The notes: generated by a model from the letters alone, not told the origin. A stretch of 64,000 nt of DNA from Alphaproteobacteria bacterium (GCA_017403085.1 JAFQOQ010000025.1:60442-124441), one strand, 5' to 3'. Positions 27,466-34,610 are shown, counted from the stretch's first letter. Program-made: numbers and translations.

Positions 27466-28047
27466 CTATCGCTTTTTACCTTTGCTCATATTGATAACGT
27501 GTTGCTTGACTGTTTCAAACACTTTTTGTTGATTTATGTTGTCTGTGTCTATTGCAATATATGGGATATCAAATCTAATCAGGAAATCTTCCATTTTATC
27601 ATGTCCAATCACATGTTTTTCTGGGTCTTTCAAATCCCAACCATTCGGATCTCTTTCATACAATCTCTTCATTCTTGTCTGGACACTACCCTTTAACAAG
27701 AATGTAATGTCGGGCTTGCCTATTAGCTCTATAAGGTGCTTAAATACAATTTCTGATTCAGGAGTACCATTCCAAAAGTAGTTAGAAGCAAAATGTCTGT
27801 CCAGTACTATGTTGTCCTTATGTCTACAGGCTACTAAATTTCCAAGCCCTATAAAATACGATTTTACGACAGAATCTGTCATATCGTACATGATATTCAT
27901 CGTATTCTTAAATTCTGGGTTATTGTTACCGCCCTTGAAGAATGTCTGGATGGGCGTAGAGACATATTCATAGTTAAGATAGTTTGCTAGCGATCTGGCA
28001 CAGGTGGATTTACCAACTCCATCCATACCCTCAATAGCGATGATCAT
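27466..28047 (-). CDS. Thymidylate-kinase-like nucleoside monophosphate kinase
   Basis: A 193-residue P-loop kinase: IIAIEGMDGVGKSTCARSLA is a textbook TMPK opening, NIVLDRHFASN is the DRx motif, and a charged lid runs around RMKRLYERDPNG. It would move a phosphate from ATP to a nucleoside monophosphate. It is the first gene of the eight-gene operon with AAGGA seven bases upstream. The body differs from housekeeping Tmk, so it is probably a specialised copy. In vertebrates a TMPK-family kinase (CMPK2) neighbours viperin, which makes its presence near the radical SAM gene notable. Confidence 0.82.
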   Translation of the reverse strand: MIIAIEGMDGVGKSTCARSLANYLNYEYVSTPIQTFFKGGNNNPEFKNTMNIMYDMTDSVVKSYFIGLGNLVACRHKDNIVLDRHFASNYFWNGTPESEIVFKHLIELIGKPDITFLLKGSVQTRMKRLYERDPNGWDLKDPEKHVIGHDKMEDFLIRFDIPYIAIDTDNINQQKVFETVKQHVINMSKGKKR

Positions 28048-28164
28048 TTCTGGTCCTTATTGCAAGTTTTGATACATTTCTTGCTACCAGAAAATAGCAC
28101 ACCTATTGTCGTTGTCAAGAAAAAATTGTCAAATTCTTACTTTTTGTCCATTTTTTTCTTTATG

Positions 28165-28437
28165 TTACTTAATTCCACTTTTGCCGTACACCATCTTGAA
28201 GTTCCAGCGTTTCTTTTTGCGGAATGAAAAATGCGGTCTGTCTGAGTCTATCACAAATACTATCTTGCCAATCCAAATTCTAAAATATCTTGCATTCACT
28301 TTCTTGAATTTTACCGGTTCGTGGGTTCTCATCTCTGTGCCGTCAGTGTATTCGTACTCTGTACTGCGGCCAACCCCATATTTATTATTATCAAAATCCA
28401 GGCCATACTCGGTGAATATTTTTTTTACTTTTGGCAT
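28165..28437 (-). CDS. Small basic protein of unknown function
   Basis: The 90-residue protein is rich in Lys, Arg and aromatic residues (MPKVKKIFTEYGLDFDNNKY, then RYFRIWIGKIVFVIDSDRPH, ending KKKRWNFKMVYGKSGIK). The ATG at 28437 has AAGGAG seven bases upstream, so I prefer it to the frame start at 28470. No family is recognised. It may bind nucleic acid. It lies between the eight-gene operon and the paralogue cluster and is probably the last gene of the latter. Confidence 0.6.
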   Translation of the reverse strand: MPKVKKIFTEYGLDFDNNKYGVGRSTEYEYTDGTEMRTHEPVKFKKVNARYFRIWIGKIVFVIDSDRPHFSFRKKKRWNFKMVYGKSGIK

Positions 28438-28492
28438 TTGATACTCCTTCCTTTTTTTGAATTGTGCCATGAATATTTTTCGTTCGCAATAT

Positions 28493-28732
28493 TTATTCTA
28501 TGGGCCAGTGTTTGTATATCTTGTCTGAACCTTGGGTGTCCTTTGGGATTTCGTAACCAATTTTACGCAATAATGTAACTAGTTCTTTTTCGGTCCGTCC
28601 ATCTTCAAACCAGTTGAATGGACTTTGTTGATGGCCGTATAGCTTTTCTATCGCATGTGTTATTTTATTAACGCCAACACCTGTTCTTAGCTCATGGCAA
28701 AATGCATGCACAAATATATTCTTCTTGCTCAT
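28493..28732 (-). CDS. Mobile-element small protein, paralogue A
   Basis: A 79-residue protein, MSKKNIFVHAFCHELRTGVG... with the conserved C-terminal pattern RTEKELVTLLRKIGYEIPKD and GSDK. It shares that pattern with the proteins at 28744 and 29815. The function is unknown; the family looks like a helical ligand- or DNA-binding unit. The frame is open to 29047, but that extension is an off-frame shadow of the next gene and AAGGGA supports the ATG at 28732. Confidence 0.65.
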   Translation of the reverse strand: MSKKNIFVHAFCHELRTGVGVNKITHAIEKLYGHQQSPFNWFEDGRTEKELVTLLRKIGYEIPKDTQGSDKIYKHWPIE

Positions 28733-28743
28733 AGTTATATCCC

Positions 28744-29007
28744 TTACCAGTATATCTGATATTGCTCGTCTGATCCGGTGATGGCTGGGTCTATCTTGTA
28801 GCCCAGCAATCGCAGTGTCAGTATGATTTCTTTCTCTGTATGTTTTTTGTGCAGCCATTCCCATACGCCTTGGCTGCCGGTCTTCATAATTACCAGCATT
28901 GCATCTATGCCCTCCATGGTTCGCATTTCTTGCCGGATGGCTGACACATATACGCTTTTGGTTTCTTTCGGTTCTTCTGGTCTTTGTGGTTGTGTTTGTC
29001 TTGGCAT
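28744..29007 (-). CDS. Mobile-element small protein, paralogue B
   Basis: An 87-residue protein. After a Gln/Pro/Glu-rich head (MPRQTQPQRPEEPKETKS) it has VYVSAIRQEMRTMEGIDAML, then KKHTEKEIILTLRLLGYKID and GSDEQYQIYW, the shared signature of this small family. It is 11 bases upstream of paralogue A and three bases after the next gene. No family is known to me. Confidence 0.65.
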   Translation of the reverse strand: MPRQTQPQRPEEPKETKSVYVSAIRQEMRTMEGIDAMLVIMKTGSQGVWEWLHKKHTEKEIILTLRLLGYKIDPAITGSDEQYQIYW

Positions 29008-29010
29008 GTC

Positions 29011-29289
29011 TTAGTCCTCCAATCCTGTGAATACGATACCGAACCATTTGCTCATGACTTTCAATTTTTCTTTGTAAATCTCGGCAGCATTTAGTTCGGT
29101 TTCATATTCTTCCCTTTCCTGGGGTGACAGCCCCAATTCTCTGATTATGTGGTTGCACATGCCTATCAGGGCATATATGTTTCCCTGTGGGCCTGATAGG
29201 TCCACTATCAAGCCTGTTGGGTATTTTGAATCAGCCGATTGTTTTTCGACCGCACGCAGTTTCTGTTGAAGTGTTCTTAGTGTGTCCAT
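29011..29289 (-). CDS. Small helical protein of unknown function
   Basis: A 92-residue mostly helical protein (MDTLRTLQQKLRAVEKQSAD at the start; PQEREEYETELNAAEIYKEK near the end). It shares a base with the stop region of the gene upstream and sits in the same cargo operon. It lacks the TEKE/GSD signature of its neighbours. No family is recognised. Confidence 0.6.
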   Translation of the reverse strand: MDTLRTLQQKLRAVEKQSADSKYPTGLIVDLSGPQGNIYALIGMCNHIIRELGLSPQEREEYETELNAAEIYKEKLKVMSKWFGIVFTGLED

Positions 29290-29810
29290 TATTTCTTACC
29301 TTTGGTTTGTAATTTCTGCTGAATGTATTGCCACATCATTTCCAGTTCCTTGGTTGGCACGTTTTCTGCGTTTACCCAAGTTTCTGGATCTGGCCATGCT
29401 GAATTCTCGTCACAACCGATTTCTTCTATCATCAGTTTGTGTATTGCTTTCTTTTTCATTTCGTTCTTTATAGCAGACACGTACAACATTCTTTTATCGA
29501 TTGCCGGCAATACCAGCGCAAAATCGTTGTAATGCATTATCCACTTTTTTATGCTTAGTTTGTTCCACATTGCAATTTGTATCAGTACTAGTGCTGGGGT
29601 GATTTCGCCTGGGATATCCAGCAGTTCATCAGCCAGGTGTCTTCCGGTTCTGCCGTTCAGCATCATTGTGATGTCTAATATTGTAAGTTCTGGTGCGATT
29701 TGCTGTATTCGGCGGATTGCTGTATATATGATTACTTCTACATGTTCTGGATCATTAAATTTATGCTTTACTGTGCCGTAGAATCCGAATTCTTTGTTTA
29801 TCTCTGTCAT
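29289..29810 (-). CDS. Unknown protein related in part to the paralogue family
   Basis: The 173-residue product starts MTEINKEFGFYGTVKHKFND, has a helical centre (ITPALVLIQIAMWNKLSIKK) and then MLYVSAIKNEMKKKAIHKLM, a stretch similar to VYVSAIRQEM in paralogue B, but the TEKE and GSD motifs are lost. The start at 29810 has GAGG at about eight bases; the frame continues to 29825. It may be a fusion of an unknown N-terminal domain with a drifted family domain. Confidence 0.6.
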   Translation of the reverse strand: MTEINKEFGFYGTVKHKFNDPEHVEVIIYTAIRRIQQIAPELTILDITMMLNGRTGRHLADELLDIPGEITPALVLIQIAMWNKLSIKKWIMHYNDFALVLPAIDKRMLYVSAIKNEMKKKAIHKLMIEEIGCDENSAWPDPETWVNAENVPTKELEMMWQYIQQKLQTKGKK

Positions 29811-29814
29811 GGTC

Positions 29815-30054
29815 TTAGTCCTCACATGTTAGGATTTTGTCCGATCCCTTGAATTCTTTTGGGATGTCGTATCCAATCTTGCGTAACATAGCTACGATTT
29901 CTTTCTCTGTGTGTTCTTCTTCGATCCAGCAATATGCCGTGCTTTCTGATATGTATTCTGAACCTAATGCCCAGCATATCTTTTCAATACCGTTCTCTGA
30001 GTTAATAGCCGCATAGTATGCTGCTACGAATAAGTTTTTCTTCTTTTTTGCCAT
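29815..30054 (-). CDS. Mobile-element small protein, paralogue C
   Basis: A 79-residue protein, MAKKKKNLFVAAYYAAINSE, then EEEHTEKEIVAMLRKIGYDI and FKGSDKILTCED. It is the first gene of the cargo operon and shares its 5' leader (30055-30134) with the integrase gene. The ATG at 30054 has AGAGGT upstream; the open frame to 30132 translates the leader and is not used. Confidence 0.68.
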   Translation of the reverse strand: MAKKKKNLFVAAYYAAINSENGIEKICWALGSEYISESTAYCWIEEEHTEKEIVAMLRKIGYDIPKEFKGSDKILTCED

Positions 30055-30134
30055 TGTTTTTACCTCTTTTTTTGTTCTTGTTTCTACACACAACATACCG
30101 AAAGAAACACACAAGTCCAGCGAAATAGACAAAC
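30055..30134 (-). promoter_or_regulatory. Leader repeat upstream of the cargo operon
   Basis: Read on the minus strand, this stretch resembles 31396-31469 upstream of the integrase. Shared blocks are TGTCTATTTC[GA]CTGGA, a GTTGTGTGTA core and the ribosome site AAGAGGTAAA just before the ATG. It presumably carries a promoter and an operator common to integrase and cargo, so that both respond to one regulator, for example the AlpA-like protein. Confidence 0.6.
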
Positions 30135-30137
30135 CAG

Positions 30138-30159
30138 AAACCGCAGAAATCTGCGGTTT
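30138..30159. terminator. Terminator between integrase and cargo
   Basis: Perfect ten-base arms (AAACCGCAGA and TCTGCGGTTT) with a two-base loop. It lies downstream of the integrase stop and upstream of the cargo leader, keeping the two transcripts apart. Confidence 0.75.
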
Positions 30160-30168
30160 TTGGAAGAA

Positions 30169-31395
30169 TTATGCACATATTGCATTGGCAATATTGTTCA
30201 CTGCGATGAAAGTCTGTTCATCAGCCAGATGGGTGTATCCCTCGGTCGTGGTGATCCGGCTGTGTCCTGCTGCATCTCGCATAGCGACCATGTTCTGGCC
30301 TGTGTTAGCCCCCATAGTGATGAATGAATGGCGCAGGTCGTGGATTCTCATCTGTGGCAGGCCAGCTTTCTTGAGAGCCCATTGGAATGGCTTACGTATA
30401 TCCTGTACACCTTGGAAGATGTTCCCTCGGCTGGCGAACACATATTCGCTGCCTATCATTTTTGCCTCTGCCAGCGCAATTTCTAATTCTTTTATCGCCA
30501 AATCAGGCAACTTAACATCCCTTGCACCTGTCTTACTGTCTTCAAGGTGCAGGACCTTATGTTCTAGGTCTACCTCTCTGACTTTCAGACAGCGGATTTC
30601 TGAACTGCGGCACCCTGTTAATGCCAGCAATTTTATGATCCGGAAGTATTTCTCATGCATGTCAGTTTCTATTGGTCCACGTTCTAGTGCTGCAAACAAT
30701 CCCTTGTATCCGTCTATGTCTAGGGTTGTTTTCTTGCATACTGTTTGCGTTTTACCTTTTCTGACGTACTTACATGGATTGCTGTCACGTGGCAGATACT
30801 TGTAACTTTCACACCAATCCCAGAAACTTGACAGCAATGACAGGACCTTGTTTGCTGTAGAGAACGATGTTTTTTCGACCCATACTGGGTATGCATCTAA
30901 CACGTGCTGCTCTTCTATCTCGTCCACATACATATCCCCAAGGATTGGTTCTATGTATAAGCGGCTTTGGTCTTCATTTGACTTTACTGTTCGTTCTTTC
31001 TTATATACTTTTGCGTACTTAGTTATGTACATCTGGAATAGTTCTTTGTATGTGTGTTTTTTGCTTTCTTTGATTACTTGTTTTTTTACTTCTTCTTTTA
31101 TCTGAGCCATTGGGTTTCCTCCCAATAGAATTTGTTCTCTCAGGTCCCTTGCTTTTTTCTTAACATCTTCAACCGTTTCATACTCTGTATATCTGCCCAG
31201 GTAGATGTTCTTTCTTTCGCCGGTTGATCTTATCAGACAAGCCAGGAAGAATGTCACCAGCTTTGTTGTTGGTGAATACCTCATATACAGTCCAGGAACT
31301 GAACCATCGGTGATTTGAAGTTTATGCGTTGAACGAATGTTCTTTATCCAGTGGTCCTTGAACAATCGTTTTTCGCATTTCCATATTTTTCCCAT
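30169..31395 (-). CDS. Tyrosine-type site-specific integrase
   Basis: A 408-residue recombinase. The N-terminal DUF4102-like arm-binding region (LQITDGSVPGLYMRYSPTTK) is followed by a SAM-like core-binding domain (about 115-205) and the catalytic domain with Arg263 (GCRSSEIRC), Lys288 (DSKTG), His352-x-x-Arg355 (HDLRH), His378 (AGHS) and the nucleophile Tyr387 (EGYTHL). It integrates and excises DNA, commonly at tRNA genes. The ATG at 31395 follows AAGAGG. The nearest tRNA is tRNA-Asn, but the integrase lies on its 5' side, which is unusual. Confidence 0.92.
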   Translation of the reverse strand: MGKIWKCEKRLFKDHWIKNIRSTHKLQITDGSVPGLYMRYSPTTKLVTFFLACLIRSTGERKNIYLGRYTEYETVEDVKKKARDLREQILLGGNPMAQIKEEVKKQVIKESKKHTYKELFQMYITKYAKVYKKERTVKSNEDQSRLYIEPILGDMYVDEIEEQHVLDAYPVWVEKTSFSTANKVLSLLSSFWDWCESYKYLPRDSNPCKYVRKGKTQTVCKKTTLDIDGYKGLFAALERGPIETDMHEKYFRIIKLLALTGCRSSEIRCLKVREVDLEHKVLHLEDSKTGARDVKLPDLAIKELEIALAEAKMIGSEYVFASRGNIFQGVQDIRKPFQWALKKAGLPQMRIHDLRHSFITMGANTGQNMVAMRDAAGHSRITTTEGYTHLADEQTFIAVNNIANAICA

Positions 31396-31469
31396 TTGTT
31401 TACCTCTTGTGTTGTTTACACACAACAATGGCGATAAAAAGAATAATATCCAGTGAAATAGACATACCG
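31396..31469 (-). promoter_or_regulatory. Leader repeat upstream of the integrase
   Basis: This is the partner of the leader at 30055-30134, with the same order of conserved blocks. It contains an inner GTTGTTTACACACAAC inverted repeat on the plus strand (about 31411-31426) that could be an operator. Confidence 0.6.
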
Positions 31470-31470
31470 C

Positions 31471-31665
31471 TTACATAAAAGTTTTTGTTCTAGCTTTTTG
31501 GTCCAACCAATCCCTTACGTCACCAACCCTGTACCTGATAACTCTGCCTATCTTGATATATTTGGGACCAACTCCCTTGGTTCTATATACCCCCAGTGTG
31601 TCGGGTGTAACCCCTAGGTACTTCGCTAATTCATTACAATCCATCAGTCTATCCTGTTCATACAT
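31471..31665 (-). CDS. AlpA/excisionase-like HTH protein
   Basis: A 64-residue protein: RLMDCNELAKYLGVTPDTLG followed by GPKYIKIGRVIRYRVGDVRD and a W-L pair. This is the MerR-like winged HTH of AlpA and excisionase (HTH_17) proteins, which bend DNA and control excision or integrase expression. AAGGAG lies before the start. It is immediately upstream of, and co-oriented with, the integrase. Confidence 0.88.
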   Translation of the reverse strand: MYEQDRLMDCNELAKYLGVTPDTLGVYRTKGVGPKYIKIGRVIRYRVGDVRDWLDQKARTKTFM

Positions 31666-32003
31666 GCCTTACTCCTTTTGTTTGCTATGTATGTCCCTAG
31701 GATAGGGTGTGTATTCTCTGGTTTCGATAGCAATACATCGCAAAAAATACAACTCTGGTAAAAAGTGCAAATTTGTCGTTGATTGTGTGCTTGTCTTTGC
31801 CCTTGAAATCAATGTTGAAAACAGCAGTAAGTCACATACAACCTGATTTGATATTTTTCAGGGAAAGGCACTGTTTCAACTTGTTAGAACCTGTGAGGAC
31901 ATAGTTTGAAAAACATACATTTTTATACCAAACTTGGTAAAATTCCCAGATTCTGGCGGATTTCCGGAACATGTGAGACACAATAAAAATCTTCTAAAAG
32001 GTC
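31666..32003. other. Non-coding region between AlpA gene and tRNA-Asn
   Basis: No gene is visible. Notable small structures are a CCCTAGGATAGGG hairpin at about 31692-31704 and the palindrome ACCAAACTTGGT at about 31929-31940, either of which could be a regulator site. No second copy of the tRNA-Asn end was seen to the left of the integrase. Confidence 0.45.
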
Positions 32004-32032
32004 TTGACTTCTGGGTTTTTTTAGTATATTAT
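32004..32032 (+). promoter_or_regulatory. tRNA-Asn promoter
   Basis: TTGACT, 17 bases, TATTAT: a near-consensus sigma-70 promoter whose -10 box ends 12 bases before the mature tRNA. Confidence 0.8.
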
Positions 32033-32044
32033 AAGCAACGCTAT

Positions 32045-32120
32045 TCGGGCATAGTTCAGTCGGTAGAACAACGGACTGTTAATCCGTATGTCACTGGTTC
32101 GAGTCCAGTTGCCCGAGCCA
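32045..32120 (+). tRNA. tRNA-Asn (anticodon GTT)
   Basis: Acceptor arms TCGGGCA and TGCCCGA pair; G73 and encoded CCA follow. Anticodon stem ACGGA/TCCGT frames CTGTTAA, giving GTT. The T arm reads CTGGTTCGAGTCCAG. Confidence 0.97.
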
Positions 32121-32129
32121 CAATTTACA
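32114..32129 (+). repeat. att-like core at the tRNA-Asn 3' end (copy 1)
   Basis: CGAGCCACAATTTACA covers the last seven bases of the tRNA and the first nine downstream. Copy 2 at 34426-34441 differs at one base; a shorter copy (CCGAGCCA) is at 36467-36474. Such repeats of a tRNA end are what integration of mobile elements leaves. Confidence 0.65.
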
Positions 32130-32131
32130 AA

Positions 32132-32154
32132 GCTGCCCTTCGGGGCAGTTTTTT
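32132..32154 (+). terminator. tRNA-Asn terminator
   Basis: CTGCCC and GGGCAG close a stable TTCG tetraloop, followed by T6. Confidence 0.9.
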
Positions 32155-32239
32155 CTTTGGAATTCCAAGCTTTTCTACAGTTCGATAATACAGATTATAA
32201 AACAGGCTATTTTTCAGGCGTTATCGAACCACACAATAA

Positions 32240-32266
32240 AAAAGGTTAGAAATCTAACCTTTTTCT
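32240..32266. terminator. Second hairpin in the tRNA-Asn flank
   Basis: AAAGGTTAGA and TCTAACCTTT form a ten-base stem with T and A tracts on the two sides; the matching hairpin in copy 2 is at 34552-34573. Confidence 0.75.
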
Positions 32267-32294
32267 CCGTTCGAGTTTATCTTGCCCCTATTTT

Positions 32295-32495
32295 TTAAAA
32301 ATATCTGCTAACACCAAATTTTAACACATAATTATTATCAAAATTATAATAATGCTTATATTCTGTATAAACATCCATATTGTTAAACAATTTGTAAGCA
32401 ATATAACCTGTTATTGAATCATATTTATCCTGATTACCCATAATATTCAAATATGGGTTATATTTTATTATAAACCTACTTTTGTTACCTATTTG
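32295..32495 (-). pseudogene. Remnant of an outer-membrane beta-barrel C-terminus
   Basis: A 66-codon frame without a start codon ends in NNYVLKFGVSRYF and a stop. Alternating hydrophobic residues and the terminal Phe are the mark of the last strand of an outer-membrane barrel, recognised by BamA. Upstream strands (ITGYIAYKLFNNMDVYTEYK) fit too. A stop codon precedes the frame, so only the tail of a porin-like gene survives, between tRNA-Asn and the PIN-like gene. Confidence 0.6.
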
Positions 32496-32573
32496 CTACC
32501 AAAAACAGTTATTTTTATTAAGAAAACATATTGAAAATTAAGTGTTATTAACACGACATGATCGACAGATATA

Positions 32574-33506
32574 TCAGAATAAATCGTGTTTTAACATTCT
32601 ATAATCTTTGATAATATGTATTCTATCCATCAATGGATGATCAAAATTTTCTTTAAGTTTTCTAAAACCCTCATCATTCGTAAAAAATACATCACAATAT
32701 GTTAGATTGATTACATGATACATATCTAATATAATCCCCCTATTGATACCGCCATTCTTACCAATTTGATTTATAGCTAATTTGGACATAAGTGCAAAAG
32801 GCCCCCGTGTAGCTAATATCGACAAATTACTTTTTAAATAAAACAGGCGTTCTAAAAACGAATCCATTTTTAACTTACACCAAAACTCTTTTACAGGTGT
32901 CGGATCAAAATCCATTTCTGCCACTAACAAAATAATTATCATTAACCAAGCCAATTTTTTGCAACGTATAGTATGCATATCATCGTTTTCATCTGATTCA
33001 ACCAACCAATCAAATGCGTCAGATTTTGTCTTTTCAAATATTATACTTTGATTAAAATCTTTGATAAATTCACGAAATATGCTCACAATGGATCTATTCC
33101 CCATCTGGTCTGTAGCATAATCCGAAAAAGTTCTATTTTTATCGTTCACTATGTCTGTCCAAACGTTTGCGATAGGTAATTTGGAATGAAAATCGTATGG
33201 TGTTTCAACCAAAGGACATTTCGACTTTATATAATTTAATATGAATTCACTTGGAGAGTTAATCAATTTTCCATAACAAAGATTTTGCATAAATGCGATT
33301 AGCAATTCGCGTTGTTCATCGTTTTTTGTTGCTAATATTTCCCATATGACCGTTGATGATATATAAAACCTTGTCCCTTTACGCGCATGATATAATTTTG
33401 TCGCCGCAGCATCTCTAAGCGACAAATTATCACAAAGAAAATTCACTGCAGAGGTATCAAGATATATCACGCTATTATCTGGTATTCCAAAGAACAAATC
33501 TGCCAT
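32574..33506 (-). CDS. PIN-like nuclease-fold protein
   Basis: The 310-residue protein begins with VIYLDTSAVNFLCD (first PIN Asp, about residue 17), has STVIWEILAT (about 52-61) with the second acidic residue, and near the end GIILDMYHVINLTYCDVFFT followed by NDE (about 260-282), the D...D pattern of PIN nucleases. The middle 150 residues are a helical insertion not found in small VapC toxins. It probably cleaves RNA. No antitoxin-sized gene is adjacent; the GIY-YIG gene is divergent. The sequence is AT-rich compared with the core genes, in keeping with transfer. Confidence 0.65.
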   Translation of the reverse strand: MADLFFGIPDNSVIYLDTSAVNFLCDNLSLRDAAATKLYHARKGTRFYISSTVIWEILATKNDEQRELLIAFMQNLCYGKLINSPSEFILNYIKSKCPLVETPYDFHSKLPIANVWTDIVNDKNRTFSDYATDQMGNRSIVSIFREFIKDFNQSIIFEKTKSDAFDWLVESDENDDMHTIRCKKLAWLMIIILLVAEMDFDPTPVKEFWCKLKMDSFLERLFYLKSNLSILATRGPFALMSKLAINQIGKNGGINRGIILDMYHVINLTYCDVFFTNDEGFRKLKENFDHPLMDRIHIIKDYRMLKHDLF

Positions 33507-33655
33507 ATTAACCCTAACTTTTTATCATATCGCACACATGAGCGATTATAAATCATAAAAATAAAATTATCAAATAAATACACAATACGGCACAATTTTG
33601 TTTGCAATATTTTCTTTTTCTATTTACTATTAAGACGAATAAAAAAGGATAAAAT

Positions 33656-34306
33656 ATGTCTCGTGGAAAAATTTATATTATGACTAACGATGCAATGCCA
33701 GGTTATATAAAAATTGGCAGAACAACCAGTACATTGGAACAGCGTATGAAAGAACTGGACACAACAGGGATTCCTGTACCATTTCGTTGTCATTATGCTG
33801 TAGAAGTTGACGATCACGAAACCAAAGAAAAACTTATTCACGACGGTTTTGCAGACCATAGAGTACGTCAAAACCGTGAATTTTTTGAATTAGCCCCTGA
33901 ACGTGCTATGGCTATATTAAAAGCACTTGGTGGTCAAGAAGTTGCTATTAATAATTCAATGATCGATGAATCTGGGCAGGTTTTGTTAGAAACACCAAAA
34001 ACAGAAAAAATTATGAACAGAGGAAAATTCACATTCAAAGAATTACAAATACCAGTTGGTGCAGAGCTTGTCTTTACAAGATCCTTTCCTGACGGTTTAG
34101 ATAGGAAATGTACGGTGGCCGACGATATTAGGCAAGTAACCTATAACGGTGAGACATATACTCTATCAAAGCTGGCTATGAAATTAATGCGCGAATTAGG
34201 ATACGATTGGTCTGCAATTCAAGGCCCAGCATTCTTTAAATATAACGATGAAATACTAAGCGAACGTCGTGACAGAATGAGTGACGATTCCTTGGACGAA
34301 GATTAG
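33656..34306 (+). CDS. GIY-YIG nuclease, T5orf172 type, with C-terminal domain
   Basis: A 216-residue protein. Residues 1-90 form a GIY-YIG nuclease: GKIYIMTNDAMPGYIKIGRT holds both motif halves, then LEQRMKELDTTGIPVPF with the catalytic Arg, and a downstream Glu (NREFFEL). Residues about 120-205 are a second domain (FKELQIPVGAELVFTRSFPD, then YNGETYTLSKLAMKLM and GPAFFKYNDEILSERR), similar to DNA-recognition domains attached to restriction-type proteins. AAGGA precedes the start. It is divergent from the PIN-like gene, with about 150 bp between them. Confidence 0.75.
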   Translation: MSRGKIYIMTNDAMPGYIKIGRTTSTLEQRMKELDTTGIPVPFRCHYAVEVDDHETKEKLIHDGFADHRVRQNREFFELAPERAMAILKALGGQEVAINNSMIDESGQVLLETPKTEKIMNRGKFTFKELQIPVGAELVFTRSFPDGLDRKCTVADDIRQVTYNGETYTLSKLAMKLMRELGYDWSAIQGPAFFKYNDEILSERRDRMSDDSLDED

Positions 34307-34333
34307 TAAATATAAACAAAACGAACCTTAGTA

Positions 34334-34435
34334 TTAAGAATACCAATTCTTCATGAATATTCCTGCTACTTTGCCTAAGCGTTCGAATTCAATTGGATTT
34401 TCTGCCCGATATGAACAAGTTGATTCGAGCCACAT
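34334..34435 (-). pseudogene. Short frame ending at the att-like repeat (copy 2)
   Basis: A 33-codon frame reads MWLESTCSYRAENPIEFERL and on to IFMKNWYS. Its first codons lie within the att-like core (copy 2). The frame at 36370-36474 is clearly homologous (WLGMACSYRHENPTEFEHLG). Both therefore end at copies of the tRNA-Asn end and may be the tail of an element gene whose other part is lost or joined only in the excised form. Confidence 0.5.
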
Positions 34436-34441
34436 TTTACA
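34426..34441 (+). repeat. att-like core, copy 2
   Basis: CGAGCCACATTTTACA matches the tRNA-Asn end (32114-32129) at 15 of 16 positions. Confidence 0.65.
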
Positions 34442-34610
34442 CCGTCCTGTCAAAGGGCGGTTTTTCGTTGGATTTCTAAGTTTTTTTGCGGTTCGGTAAT
34501 ACAGGTTATAAAACGGGCTATTTTTTAGACCTTACCGAACTGCATAATAAAAAAGGTTAGAAAACTAACCTTTTTCTTAATTCGAGTCCGCTTTGCCCTA
34601 TTTGGTCAAA
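34433..34610 (+). repeat. Diverged direct repeat of the tRNA-Asn flank (copy 2)
   Basis: Partner of 32121-32290. It carries its own hairpins (CCGTCC/GGGCGG at 34442-34460 with T5, and AAAGGTTAG/CTAACCTTT at 34552-34573). The right end overlaps the 3' end of the zinc-ribbon nuclease gene, so this repeat supplies that gene's terminator. Confidence 0.7.

Larger units (their letters stand above)
32121..32290 (+). repeat. Diverged direct repeat of the tRNA-Asn downstream flank (copy 1)
   Basis: This flank and 34433-34610 align along their length. Both contain a first terminator, a block like TTCGATAATACAGATTATAA (copy 2: TTCGGTAATACAGGTTATAA), then a second AAAGGTTAGA hairpin and a TTCGAGT segment. 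The copies differ at roughly one base in four or five by eye. Confidence 0.7.

Noticed and set aside
28733..29047. N-terminal extension of paralogue A to 29047
   Set aside because: It is an off-frame reading of the upstream gene with Arg/His-rich nonsense composition; AAGGGA supports the start at 28732.
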